Below, one piece after another: positions 40,103 to 52,169 of a stretch of DNA of 64,000 nt. The notes beneath the pieces are model-generated. The model saw only the letters and a list, made by a program, of their open reading frames with translations, had not been told where the DNA came from and did not search any database. Source of the stretch: Megamerina dolium (Eukaryota > Arthropoda > Insecta > Diptera > Megamerinidae). Location of the stretch: positions 86,543,171 through 86,607,170 of the forward strand of contig OY978525.1 in assembly GCA_963854835.1 (NCBI GenBank). The letters are read 5' to 3'. The translations under genes and the position numbers were made by a program. Within the stretch, counting starts at the first letter, position 1. Each line of letters opens with the position of its first letter.

Positions 40103-42934
40103 AAATATTAATTCAGAATATGAACCAATTCATGAACTCAATGCAAACAATGATGCAAGAAATGATGAAAAATCAATCGATGTTACTCCAAACATTGCTA
40201 TCCAGACCATGAGTTGTCTCAAGATATGCCACTGGAACGCCAACGGCTTAAGCCAGCACCGTTTGGAGCTAATTCAATTCCTTGAATCCAGCCAAATCGA
40301 CATAATGATGATATCTGAGACCCATTTCACTGACAAAAATTGCTACCGAATACCATATTACAAACTGTACACCACAAATCATCGAAGATTTCAGTAGCGT
40401 CTACTTGCAAGCAACATCTATATGTCTGGAAGAATACATCTCTAAGCTAGTAATATCTGCGATATACTGTCCCCCAAGATACAGTATTACCGAACAGCAA
40501 TATAAAGAATTTTGCTCAACTCTTGGTAGCAAATTATTGGTTGCTGGCGATTTCAACGCCAAACACACTCATTGGGGCTCCCGCTTAATAACTCCAAAAG
40601 GCAGAAGACTATGTTCAATCATCACTAACCATGGCTACGATGTTATTTCAAATGGTCAACCGACATATTGGCCGACGGACAAGAGGAAAATACCCGATCT
40701 CATAGACTTTGGAGTCGCCAAAGGTTTGCAGATGGAAAATATCTCCACAGAGTGTAATTATGATCTATCATCTGACCACTCACCCACGGTAATATCTATA
40801 AAATCACCAAGCCCCCAAGGTAATTGTGTTAGAAAGAAAATAGACTGGTTAAAATTCAAGAAATATATAAATTCCCATCTTCCTCTGAGTACTGTATTAA
40901 GAAATGGACACGATGTAGACTCAGCACTCGAAAAATTCAACCAGCTACTCACATTAGCTCTCAGCTCAGCCACCTGCACAAAGGTATGCAAGCAATCAAA
41001 CTATAGCCCATACACACCAGCCGATATTGAATTGTTAGTAAGACAGAAAAGAAGACTCCGAAGACAATGGCAAGAATTCGGATCACCGAATCTGAAAACA
41101 CAGCTACAGCACTGCACTCGAAAGTTAAAGCAAAATAAAAACAACAAAGAGTTAGAAGAGCACATAGCGAAATTAACACCTGGTGAAGCGTCAGACTACT
41201 CTTTGTGGAAATCAGCAAAAAACTCAAATCGGCCAATTCTCACTGATTCCCCCATCCGTTTGAGTGACGGTAATTGGGCTAGAAGCAACTGTGAGAAGGG
41301 TTTGGCTTTTGCAAACCACCTAAAAAGTGTGTTTACACCCAATCCACCCTCTTCACAGTCCTCATTACCAAAATTAACTTCTCAACCTTGCTCAATAACG
41401 CTCAAAATTAAAAAAAGGACATATTCAAAGCAATTTATAAAGATTTAAACCCAAAAAAATAACCTGGTCCAGATAAAATTACCGGTAAAATGATAAAAAG
41501 AGCTACCTCCGGCTTCAGTAATTCATCTCATGCACATTTTAAATGCTATCCTTCGTATTAAACACTATCCCAAATGCTGGAAAACTTCAAAAATTATTAT
41601 GATAGCAAAACCAGGAAAAGACCCTACAAAAGTTGCATCTTACAGACCTATCAGCCTCCTGCCTCTACTTTCTAAAGTATTCGAAAAGCTACTTGTCATG
41701 AATATAACTCCATTTATTAATCTCAACCAACTGATTCCTCAACATCAGTTTGGATTTAGAAAACAGCACGGCACAATAGAACAAGTCCACCGCATTGTAA
41801 CTCTGATAAGGAACACTTTTGAAGAAAAAAAGTATTGCTCAGCTGTCTTTCTTGATATCACTCAAGCTTTCGATAAAGTATGGCACGATGGCCTTATTTA
41901 CAAACTCAAACTATTACTGCCTGCAAATGTCTCCTCATTGCTTAGTAGCTACCTCACGAAAAGACAATTTCTCGTACATCACAAGGATTACACAACAAAT
42001 CCATTGGATATTCACGCTGGCGTTCCTCAAGGAAGCGTTTTGGGCCCCTTACTGTATCTCTTATACACTTCAGATATGCCCAACAATAACTATACATTCA
42101 TATCGACCTTTGCTGATGATACGGCAATATTGTGCTCTCGCTCTAACCTCATAGAAGCTACTAAACTCCTGCAGACTCATGTCGATTCTCTCGAAATCTG
42201 GCTAGCAAAATGGCATATAAAAGTCAATGAATCAAAGAGCGTACATGTAACCTTCACACTAAGGCTAGATACATGTCCTCCACTTAATATTAATGGCCAA
42301 TCAGTTCCGCAATGTTCCTCAACAAAGTACTTGGGTATTCACCTCGACAGAAGGCTGACCTGGAAAAATAACATAGAGGCAAAGAAAACTCAGATCAAGC
42401 TTAAAATTAATCAGTTATGGTGGCTGTTACACAAAAGATCAAAGGTGAATCTTGAATACAAAGTGCTATTATATAAAGCAATCCTGAAGCCAATTTGGAC
42501 TTATGGTATTCAGTTTTGGGGCACCGCATCTCCCGCAAATATCGAAAAATTGCAGCGAATACAATCCAAGTGTCTGCGAATTATTGTAAACGCGCCTTGG
42601 TATATGAGGAACGTTAACATCCATCGAGATTTAAATGTACCCACAATTTCTGAGGAAGTTGCACTGTCCTGCAGAAGCTACATTCAAAAATTACACAGTC
42701 ATCCGAATCCCCTTGCTAGGCAATTGTTGCTGAGCTCGGGGCATCGTCGATTAAAAAGAAAAGACACACTGAATATGCTGTGAAATTGCTATACCTCGCG
42801 ACTCAACAAATTGTGATTGAACGTTGGGAATATCACATAATTTTAGTTAGTTTGTAAGATTTGATTAATTATTGTTAGTTTCTAAGTAATTTAGAAAGAT
42901 CCAATAAAAAAAGCTTGTTAGAAAAAAAACAAAA
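40103..42934 (+). mobile_element. Jockey-type LINE with 9-bp target duplication
   Basis: Flanked by ACTTGTTAC at 40094-40102 and 42935-42943. The related mariner C2 at 47.3 kb shows the empty site. It is 5'-truncated: only the last ~30 codons of ORF1 (MNSMQTMMQEMMKNQSMLLQ...LSRP then TGA) remain before ORF2. The ORF1 stop and ORF2 start overlap as ATGA. The 3' end has AATAAAAAAAG and an A-rich tail. Confidence 0.93.
40209..42783 (+). pseudogene. Jockey-type ORF2 (endonuclease-RT), broken
   Basis: Endonuclease motifs ICHWNANGL, MISETHF, VAGDFNAKHTHWGS and SSDHSPTV are present, but about 40385-40405 a deletion with a stop removes the segment between TTNH and LQATSI. RT-proximal sequence is broken near 41440-41530, where the conserved NPKKxPGPDKITGKM region carries a TAA and frame changes. 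From 41530 the RT is open: SYRPISLLPLLSKVFEKLL, VFLDITQAFDKVWH (Asp), GVPQGSVLGPLLYLLY and FADDTAIL (Asp pair), then KYLGIHLDRRLTW and the usual C-terminal region ending KDTLNML. No RNase H domain follows, as expected for jockey. Confidence 0.93.
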
Positions 42935-43401
42935 ACTTGTTACATCGATTTAATAGTGATTCAAACGCGTGTTCCAACTCATTTTTAGGAACTGCCTCCA
43001 GTGCCCTCATCGAAGCCCGTTGTATGGTCTGAATGTCATCAAAAAAGCACCCTTTCAACTTCAATTTCACTTTTGGGAACAAAAAGAAGTCGCACGGTCC
43101 CAAATCAGGTGAATACGGCGGGTGATTCAACACACAGACCTGATTCCGAGCCAAAAATTGACGAACAATGAGTGCTGTGTGTTAAATTTCATGTTAAATT
43201 TCATGTTAAAATTTCAACATCAAACGAACACGTGTTTTGTAAAATGAATGTCAATAAACATTAAATGTCAACCAAATGCCATGAAATTTTGACAGTTAGT
43301 AGAGGAAGGTTGAAGCTTCAAAACGCATACTCACACATAGATGGCGCGCTTGGTGGCTGAGATATGGTTCGAGTGTTAATACATATTTGTCGCACCGTGT
43401 A

Positions 43402-44616
43402 CGTTATATTCAAAAACGAAATCTGAGCACACTTCCAAGCAAATACCGTCAAAAATTACTACGTGCATATAGTAGTAGATGTAACTCTAAAAAAAACGGT
43501 GCATTGAAAAGTTATATTCAAATCTCTTTCAATTATAGAAGATGGTTCAGTTACACATGCCGGAATCTGAATTGTTTGTCAATACAGAGCATCTCCACAG
43601 ATAAATATTACCCGCCATGAACTGTGAGTTTACTAATTCGACAGCCAATTATTCATTTCTACTAAAAGAACGTTGTGGCAACATGTTCAAGTTGATCGCA
43701 AAGTTTTGGTTGGCGCCCATTTTGTTGGCTTAAGTTTTATGTCGGAGAATTAAAAATAGAAAGAAACCTAAAATAGCAAACATAAAAGAAAAAACCGTTT
43801 TTTTCTTCATCAACATACTTGCTTTATCAAGACAAAAACTGCGCACACACTATTATTTCCAGTGATTAAACTTATGTCTGGCACTCAAAATATGTTCTAC
43901 TATTCGAAATATGAAGCTAAATTTTTCCCAAATTTCATTAAGTTGAATACAATAAATTTACGTAGGCATGCGAATATTTCAATGGCATTGAAAAGAAACA
44001 CACAACTTGAATAGTTGAATCATTTTTAAATTTGAATGTCAAAAATGCATTAAATCAAATTTAATTGCAATAAGTATAATTACAAACACATAACAAACAT
44101 TAAAAATAAATTCAAGCTGCATAAAAATAGAAGCAGAAAAGACGCAGTATTCAATGGACAAGTAATACTACACAAATAGAAAATTGAAATTGTTCTTAAA
44201 ATAGTGATCTCGTTAATGTACAAGCATACATGAGATGTTGTAATAATTTTTGAATTGGATGGAAAATTTTTAATCTGGAGCAATTTCAAATTAGCTTTAA
44301 AATGCTCTAAAGTAATTAATAGAATCACAAATACATATTTGTTAACAATTTCCTTATGTTCTACTTATATGGCTATAACAATCAGTAATGCAAAACACAA
44401 GAGAATTGTCATCGGTAGACCATTCGGTTTTGCTCCAACAATCGAACCTTTCATTGGAGATTAAGTAAGTATTGTATTTTAGTTTTAATTTTAGCAGATT
44501 TAACTCTAGCACATTTAACGACCGTCAATATATTGTATGACCAGTGTATGTTAATAATATAGGTTATTGGACATGAGATTCATTCCTAATCAATATCAGT
44601 AACCTACTTTTATTCA
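43402..44616. other. Unassigned AT-rich DNA
   Basis: No gene or repeat recognised. Small open frames near 43.4 and 44.3 kb lack family features. Confidence 0.4.
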
Positions 44617-44618
44617 TA

Positions 44619-45917
44619 AAGGGTTATCCACTTCGCGGTTTCAAAAGTATAGGGCTAGAATTCGACATCTATCAAACTGAGTTGTTAAAACAATTTCTTC
44701 CAGTTCAAAGTCTGACATTTGCGAAAATGGATCGCTTAACTATCGCACAACGCATTAAAATTGTAAAAACCTACTACAAAAATGGTGATTCTGCCACAGC
44801 CACATATCGTGCTTTAAGAGGAGATTATGGTTTACATAATCGTCCAACTACGCAAGCAATTGGCAAAATTGTGAAGAAATATGAAGAGGCTGGATCGGTT
44901 ACGGATATTGTAAGGCCTGTGCATCATCGTTTCGCTCGTACCACCGAAAATATCGCTGCTGTAAGTGAAAGTGTTGCCGAAGACCCGAATGTGTCGATTC
45001 CTCGTCGTTCTCAGGAATTAGGACTGTATTACTGCACATTATGGCGTATTTTGCATTTAGATCTACACCTACATCCATATAAAATCCAGCTCACACAACA
45101 ACTGAAGCCAGCTGACCATTCACAACGTCGTAGATACGTCGAATGTGTGCTTGAACAACAGGCGGTGGACGGCGATTTTTCGAACAAAATTTTCTTCAGC
45201 AACGAAGCACATTTCTCACTCGGTGGGTATGTTAACAAACAAAATTGTCGTATTTGGGGTTCTGAGAATCCTCAAGTAATTGAAGAGAGGCCACTACATC
45301 CACAAAAAGTCACTGCTTGGTGCGCTCTTTGGTCCGGAGGTGTGATTGGACCTTACTTCTTCGAAAACGACGATGGAACGACTGTCACCATCAATTCGGA
45401 GCGTTATGGTCATATGATAACCGACTTTCTTTTGCCTGCTATTGAAGAATACGACTTAGAGAATATGTGGTTTCAACAAGACGGTGCCACATGCCACACA
45501 ACTCGAGCGAATATGGCTTTATTGCAAGAGAAATTTTCTGGCCGCGTAATTTCTCGTCGTGGCGATATCAAGTGGCCACCAAGATCATGCGATTTGACAC
45601 CGCTTGACTTTTTTTTTTGTGGGGCTACGCGAAAGACCGTGTTTATGCAGATAAACCTTTAACTCTTGAGCACCTAAAAACCAACATTCGTCACGTTATG
45701 GCTGAGATACCGCCCAATATGTGTCAAAAAGTGGTCGAAAATTACCTCAAAAGAATCGATGCTTGCAACAATTCGCGTGGTGGTCATTTAAATGATGTAG
45801 TATTTCACACATAATGTCCACGTTCAAACTTTATAATAAAAAAGAAATATCATGATAAAAAATATTTTATATGTTTTATTTACATTTACTTTTGAAACCG
45901 CAAAATGGATAACAATT
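44619..45917 (+). mobile_element. DD41D (rosa-type) mariner A3
   Basis: 1299 bp, left end AAGGGTTATCCACTTCGCGG. The right end GCAAAATGGATAACAATT has two changed terminal bases. TA lies on both sides (44617-44618 and 45918-45919). It is the most complete lineage A copy for the transposase gene. Confidence 0.95.
44727..45814 (+). pseudogene. DD41D mariner transposase A3, frameshift plus catalytic change
   Basis: About 360 codons if the frame were continuous. The N-terminal DUF4817-like helix-turn-helix (MDRLTIAQRIKIVKTYYKNG ... IVKKYEEAGSV) is followed by the catalytic core. The first site reads FSNEAHFSLGG with Asn (45201-45203). The second is WFQQDGATCHTTRA and the third PPRSCDLTPLDFF, with 41 residues between the last two Asp. 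At 45609-45618 a run of ten T replaces the eight seen in A1, shifting the frame just after the third catalytic Asp. The remainder (YAKDRVYADKPLTLEHLK to HLNDVVFHT) continues in another frame. Confidence 0.93.
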
Positions 45918-45919
45918 TA

Positions 45920-47008
45920 TATTTTTAAGTGAGACATCTCAAATATATTTTATATACGTATATCTTCATTAGTAAAAATTTGCAATAAACACAACAACAA
46001 TAACAATATTGTTCGCCTATATTTTACATACATAAATCTGATCTTTAACTTTTATTATTTTCCTCTTTTCTACTAATATCCATATAAGCGCCAAAAATTT
46101 CAATACATTTTTGTCACTTTTGTCACGTTTCAAAACAATTTCAACATTGACTGGGTACATTTTTTAATAAAGACACTCTCCATTATCTCAAATGTTTGTA
46201 TTTTTTCCAAAGCACCAGAATCATATGACGCTAATTGCGTAGAATATGATACTGATACTTATTGGTTTTAAGCATCAGTGTCACAATGAGCCTCTTTTGG
46301 CCCAAGCATGAGAGCAAACTGGTGTAAATGTTAGCGTCTGATTTCTTCTTTTTACTGGTTTTTCAAGCAAATTTATGAAAGATTTCGAATTCATTGTTAT
46401 CAGATTTCTCTGTGTATTTATTACAAATTATTGTGTCAGCAAAACCATGACATACTTGCCTTTTATTTTCTGTGTCAATCTGGAATCCTTCTTCACTACA
46501 AAAATATGAGCGTGTCTAGACCCTTGGAAGTACAAAATTTATGTTTGGGAAAATATTGTAGATAGATGAAAGTACCATACTTAAAACAATTTCATTATAT
46601 ATGTACGAGTACATTTATGAGATATTAATTCAAAAGGAATATATGACATTAACCCATGGGTTACTCCCGCATTTAAATTATATGAAAAAATTACCAACTT
46701 AATATTTTCACATACTTATGTCCACTTAAAATGTGCCTTCTATATTCAAGCGGGTCAATTATAAAACATACTCAATTGTCCCATTTCAAATAATTCATCT
46801 AAATTTCGCGCAATCACATATCTAACACGTATTTTCTGAAAAATCTAAATCTTATTTGCTTTTGAATCGAAAATTACGCACGGTGATTGTGTTCTATGTT
46901 CCTGTGAAACAATTTGAATTTGAATTTTTACTGAAATAGGAAATTTCATTGAATTTCATTGCGTACAGGTTAATGCAAGTGTATTGGAAGCACAAAATGC
47001 CAGACGAG
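45920..47008. other. Unassigned AT-rich DNA
   Basis: Nothing recognised between the A3 mariner and mariner C2. Confidence 0.4.
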
Positions 47009-47010
47009 TA

Positions 47011-47430
47011 CAAGGTGCGACAATTATGTATTAAGACTCGAACCATATCTCAGCAACCAAGTGCGCCATCTTTGTGTGAGTACATGCATTTTGAAGCTTC
47101 AACCTTCCTCTACTAACTGTCAAAATTTCATGGCATTTGGTTGACATTTAATGTTTATTGACATTCATTTTACAAAACACGTGTTCGTTTGATTTTGAAA
47201 TTTTAACATAGAGCACGATAATGCACCGAGTCACACAGCACTTCACGGCCGAGTCACGGCAATTCCGAAAAATAAGCTGGAACACGCGTTTGAATCACTA
47301 TTAAATCGATGTAACAAGTGTATTGAATCAAGAGGAGAATATTTCAGATAAATATACCGAAAAATTAGCAGATATCGTATTTTAATTGTGTTTTCTAGAG
47401 GCAGTCTTAATACATAATTGTCGCATCTTG
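47011..47430 (+). mobile_element. Short mariner derivative C2 (MITE-like)
   Basis: 420 bp with ends CAAGGTGCGACAATTATGTA and (inverted) ACATAATTGTCGCATCTTG flanked by TA. Arms match mariner C1 in opposite orientation. A coding scrap near 47213 reads EHDNAPSHTAL, the second catalytic Asp region of a mariner transposase; the core between is deleted. Confidence 0.88.
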
Positions 47431-47432
47431 TA

Positions 47433-48608
47433 TACCTAAATTAAAAATCCACTTTATTTATTGGTCACTAAAAGTACAAAGAATCAATTTGAATATTCTC
47501 CCTCGTATTTTATTTCGACACACTTAAAAATAAATACAAGCCCTAGGCATTTCCATGAATTTATGGAATAGTGTTTAATGAAGAATGCCAGCGGCGACTA
47601 TTAATATAAATGTGGTTCGATTCAACAGTGGCAAAAGGTGGTTCAGTAAAAAACTTTTTTTTTTTTTTTTTTTAATATCTATTATGACAAATTCGATGCA
47701 ATGGCATCTTTTCATTTCACCTTCACCTATATTCAAAATCTCATTTGTAAAATGGAAAAAGAAAAGAAAAACGCAGCTGTAAGAACATACAGTAATATTA
47801 TACGACTATATTGTATTTTTTGTGTACATAATAACAGATGCTATTTGCATTTTTCATAAATTTTCAATAAAAACCAAATTTATTTCTTGTTTGTTTCATA
47901 TTGGGTTCGTCGTTTTTACCTTTGAAGGATTCATGCTATATTACGCACTAATAGGTACGAAAAATATAAAATTCTCTCTCTCTCTCTCTCTCCCACTCTC
48001 TGTCTGTTTATTTTATTTTATTTTTATACCATAGTACCACAAGCGAAAAACACATACAGACGGCAGGTGGTTTACATTAACTACTTGAAGAGATGCTCCT
48101 TGAACGTGTTTGGGATTTTGCACATATTGCTGATGTGATTGTGATATTATTTACTCGAACATATATTCATATGTATCGAATGTATGATTTCGAAGCATCT
48201 AAAAAAATGCTTCCTCATGTTCACGTTATCACAACAAACACCGCAAGAGCTGTTCAAGCACTTTTCCATCCATGTGTGTATTATATATCATATAAATAGT
48301 TTCTTATTTTAGACGGAAATTTGCAAAATGCGTTAAATTAACAATATTAAAAATGTGTACATATGAGTACAATATTGCTATTTGCAAGTATATACTTACA
48401 CTTGTATACATACATGAAATTGTATACATAAGTAACCTACACCAGTGAAACAGCATTGAGTAACCATCTCTATTCGTTCGTTCTGTTTTGTAAACACTCA
48501 CCGTTGGACGACAATATTGGCAACATTTTTGCACTCCAACAATCAATCACTCAATCGTATAACTGATTTCTGGAAACGCGTAGGTAGATACAACATTCAA
48601 ATGCTATA
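47433..48608. other. Unassigned DNA with a (CT)n run
   Basis: A short (CT)n microsatellite lies near 47974-48000. Otherwise no gene or element ends. Confidence 0.45.
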
Positions 48609-49410
48609 TATTGGGTGTTCGGAAAAGTTCAGTTACAAATTTGACAAAAACTGAAATACTTTTTTCTTATATTTGAAACGAGCTTTATTAAGACAAATAT
48701 GGGCCGTTTTGATCGATAACCTTTTGCCATTTTCGGCATCTGTGTAAACTTCTGAGCGAAAAACTGACCAAGTGCGTTTTGCAGGCCTCTATGGAACTTA
48801 AATTTACACTATTAAGACAGTTTTGAAGCGATCGAAACAAATGATAACCTGAAGGTGCAAGATCCGGGCTATATGGTAGATGCACCAAAATACCCCAGTC
48901 ATGAGTTCTCAACATCTACCGGGTCATCAAAAATGTGTATGGTCTGGCGTTGTTATAATCAACATTCGCTTCATAAATGGTTCGATTTCGTTTCGTTTTA
49001 GCAGTGAATCGCAAATGGAAATTTTGTCCATTTAATTTTTCACAGTTAATCATGTCGCCAAATATCGAGCTTCTTTCTGTATACAGCTTTCCTCAAATTG
49101 TTAATAACTGTTCCTTAGCAACGTACACGCTATTTAAGTACCGGTTTTGTTCAATTTTTTCCATGATTTCTTCGACTTTTTCAGTGATTGGTCAACCAGT
49201 GCGAGGTGGATCTTTAACATCAAAATTATCATAAGCATTCTTACTTTTTCCATAATAGAAAAGCAAAACATGGCGATAATGTTCCGAATTTTAACTAATT
49301 TTTAAACGTAGATAACTTTTCACAGAATAATGGGATTTTAATAGTGTCTTCTAATAAAATGAAGCTTAGAATATCACCTATCAAACTTTTCAATCCATAA
49401 TATGCATTTA

Positions 49411-51066
49411 CCAGGTGTACAAGCTTAAATCCTCTGTTTGCTCGTAGATAGCGTTAGTGAGCATATTGAGCTATTATCGACTGTGCATCCTTTCTTTTAT
49501 GAGTTCGACATCTGTTTACATCAATTAGTAAACATCATCAGTGATTTCATTTTTCCTCGTATAATCATGTCTAGTTTCGTGCCAGAAAAAAAGCATATGC
49601 GGGGAAGCTCTACTTTTTTGCTTCAATTTGAAGAAATCTGCTGCTGAGTCGCATCGAATGCTTGTGGAGACAGTGCGCTATCGGAAACCACTTGTAGAGT
49701 CTGGTTTCGTTGGTTCAAAGAAGGCCATTTTGAATTGAGTGACAAGCAGCGTGAAAATAGATCCAGAAAAGTTGAGGACCATGATTTGCAGGCTCTTTTG
49801 GATCGCAAAAATGCTTGCCGAATAATTAGGTGTTACTCAACAAGCCATTTCAATACGTTTACGAGCCATGGGGAAAATTTGGAAAATGGGTATCCAATGA
49901 ATTGAACGATAGGCAGATGGAGCGATGCTAAAACACATGCGAAATCTTGCTTGCTAGACAAAAAAGAAAGTCGTTCCTGCTGAAAAGTGGATATACTTTG
50001 AGAATTCTAAACGAAAAAAATCGTGGGTCGATCCCGGCTAACCAGCAACTTCTTCTCCAAGACCAAATCGCTTTGGACGCAAGACGATGCATTTGGTGGG
50101 ATCAGCAAGGTGTCATCTACTACGAGCTGTTGAAACCTGGTGAAACTTGGAGCTTTCGGAAACCACTTGCAGAGTCTGGTTTCGTCGGTTCAAAGAAGGC
50201 CATTTTGAATTGAGCGACAAGAAGCGTGAAAATAGATCCAGAAAAGTTGAGGACCATGATTTGCAGGCTCTTTTGGATCCCAAAAATGCTTGCCGAACAA
50301 TTAGGTGTTACTCAACAAGCCATTTCAATACGTTTACGAGCCATGGGGAAGGTTCAAAAATTTGGAAAATGGGTATCCAATGAATTGAACGATAGGCAGA
50401 TGAAGCGACGCCAAAACACATGCGAAATCTTGCTTGCTAGACAAAAAAAGAAAGTCGTTCCTACTGAAAAGTGGATATACTTTGAGAATCCTAAACGAAA
50501 AAAATCGTGGGTCGATCCCGGCCAACCAGCAACTTCTTCTCCAAGACCAAATCGCTTTGGACGCAAGACGATGCTGTGCATTTGGTGGGATCAGCAAGGT
50601 GTCATCTACTATGAGCTGTTGAAACCTGGTGAAACTGTCAATGCTCACCGCTACCACCATCAACTAGTGCAATTGTGCCGTGATTTGTGTGAAAAAAGGC
50701 TATGAACAAAGATATGAGAAGCTTATTTTTCTCCACGACAATGCCCCATCGCACACGTCAAAACTGGTCCAAAACTACTTGACTACACTCAATTGGGAGT
50801 GACTTCTGACTATCACCTGTTTTCGTCTATGAGTCACGCGCTCGCCGAACAGCACTTCAATTCTTATGAAGACGTCGGAAAATGGCTTGACGAGTGGTTT
50901 GCCTCGAAAAACGAGGAATTCTTTTGGCATGGTATACACAAATTGCCGAAGAGATGGGAAAAATGTATAGCTAGTGAGGACAAATACTTTGAATAAATTA
51001 ATTTTTGGCTTTCTATGAACAAAATTGTATTTCTTTTTTTAAGCGGATTTAAGCTTGTACACCTGG
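49411..51066 (+). mobile_element. Mos1-like (mauritiana-type) mariner with internal duplication
   Basis: The ends CCAGGTGTACAAGCTTAAAT and (inverted) TAAGCTTGTACACCTGG, between TA dinucleotides, resemble the terminus of Mos1 (CCAGGTGTACAAG). At 1656 bp it exceeds the ~1.29 kb usual for the family because of a ~475-bp internal tandem duplication. Confidence 0.92.
49567..50996 (+). pseudogene. Mos1-like transposase, duplicated and deleted
   Basis: Starts MSSFVPEKKHMRGS, the expected N-terminus. A block encoding SETTCRVWFRRFKEGHFELS through VIYYELLKPGET occurs twice (49681-50148 and 50156-50634). In both repeats the text around the first catalytic Asp is gone: consensus relatives have a TGDEKW motif, but here TEKWIYFENPKRKKS directly follows KKVVP. 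Downstream FLHDNAPSHTSKL keeps the second Asp. Another deletion fuses LNWE to SDYHLFSS, removing the PYSPDLAP stretch. The C-terminus LPKRWEKCIASEDKYFE is intact. Stops and frame changes make it inactive. Confidence 0.9.
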
Positions 51067-51137
51067 TAATATTACCAGAGATTACATTTTAGAGCCATCT
51101 ACCGACATTTTGTTACCGAACTTTTTCGAACAGTCAA

Positions 51138-52169
51138 TATTTCCATATATCGGGTGTCGTTTAGGGCCACAGAGTGTTTAGGTAGTGACGCATCATTCTT
51201 TCTTTAGTTACAATTTAAAAAAAAATTTGTATTTTAATCGAACCATTTCCATTGCTACATTTAGAATGTAGATATCTATAAGTTGTAAAAGCCTGATTTC
51301 AATCAATGCAATCTGAAACTATAGCAAATTTATTATGTAGGAACTTTCCTATATTCTATGGGTTGTTACTCACGATATTATCAAATGCCTTGTATTGCAT
51401 TTCGATAAGTTATAGAAACTACTGCTTTAAGCAATCACCCTTCATACCCTCTTCGAACGTATTTATTCTCATATTTGCAAAATAAATAAATAAATTTGAC
51501 TTTCGAGCAAGTTTGCTATTCATATTTATAGAAAATTGAAAAGGAAAAACGATTTCCCCAAACATGTAGAAATATGTTTAACTTATTTTGTAAAAGAAAT
51601 TTCCTGCAATGTATTGCAAAAAATCTATGGCATAAAAGCTATTATAACCAGTTTCAATATATTCAAATTCAAATAACAAAGTTTATTCAAATTCGTAATA
51701 CGGATATACACATATATAACATACGATCCGCACCGCTTCAATCGAGTACCAACAACAAACAAAAGAGTTCGAACACGATAGCAAGTCAAATCGATAATGG
51801 AGATTCTCTGAAATTTTAATTGTTGGCAATTATGATTTTTTAAGTACATTGATAGATAGAAGAGACATACATTCAATTATATTTTCAATGAAAATGTATA
51901 AACAGAAATTGAGTGAACAAGCACTCATAGATTTGATCAAAGACCCGCATCTACACAAACTTCTCAATATAATACAATCAACCGACTGTATAGAAGAGCT
52001 ATTCAATGGTACAGAATCATCATTATTTATATAATGGTAAATTTACATAAATTGTTGTGACATTTTCTTATTTCAAATTTAAAATAAATCTTTGTATGAT
52101 GTTCAAAAGAATCTGTTAACTTCAAGGTACAAGGTTTCCCTTGGCAGTAGTAATTATTAAAAATGTAAC
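51138..52169. other. Mostly unassigned DNA with a weak helical open frame
   Basis: At 51891-52034 an open frame reads MKMYKQKLSEQALIDLIKDP, HLHKLLNIIQSTDCIEELF and ends before a TAA. The DPHLHKLL pattern loosely recalls the C-terminal helices of ZNHIT3-type proteins. No zinc-finger region is seen upstream, so I do not call a gene. Confidence 0.3.

Larger units (their letters stand above)
39983..43399 (-). mobile_element. Deleted mariner C1, split by a jockey LINE
   Basis: The ends AACGGTGTGACAATTATGTA and (inverted) ACATATTTGTCGCACCGTG lie between TA dinucleotides. Without the LINE about 575 bp remain. The minus strand encodes [20 protein letters not shown], with the third catalytic Asp of a mariner transposase, and a C-terminus ending LLNRCNKF. 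The N-terminal part is deleted. A 420-bp relative in opposite orientation lies at 47.0 kb. Confidence 0.88.
48611..51137 (-). mobile_element. DD34D mariner (lineage D), host of a Mos1-like insertion
   Basis: The ends TTGGGTGTTCGGAAAAGTTC and (inverted) GAACTTTTTCGAACAGTCAA are flanked by TA. Minus-strand fragments include YNNARPYTFLMTR, GILVHLPYSPDLAPSGYHLF (third catalytic position, here Gly instead of Asp) and KKSKKSWKKLNKTGT-type N-terminal text with several stops. The region with the first catalytic Asp is deleted. The Mos1-like mariner at 49411-51066 lies inside it. Confidence 0.85.

Noticed and set aside
51849..52034. ZNHIT3-like gene fragment
   Set aside because: Only a short DPHLHKLL resemblance, with no zinc-finger Cys/His cluster or conserved EPxFxEFAD tail, so it is not enough for a call.
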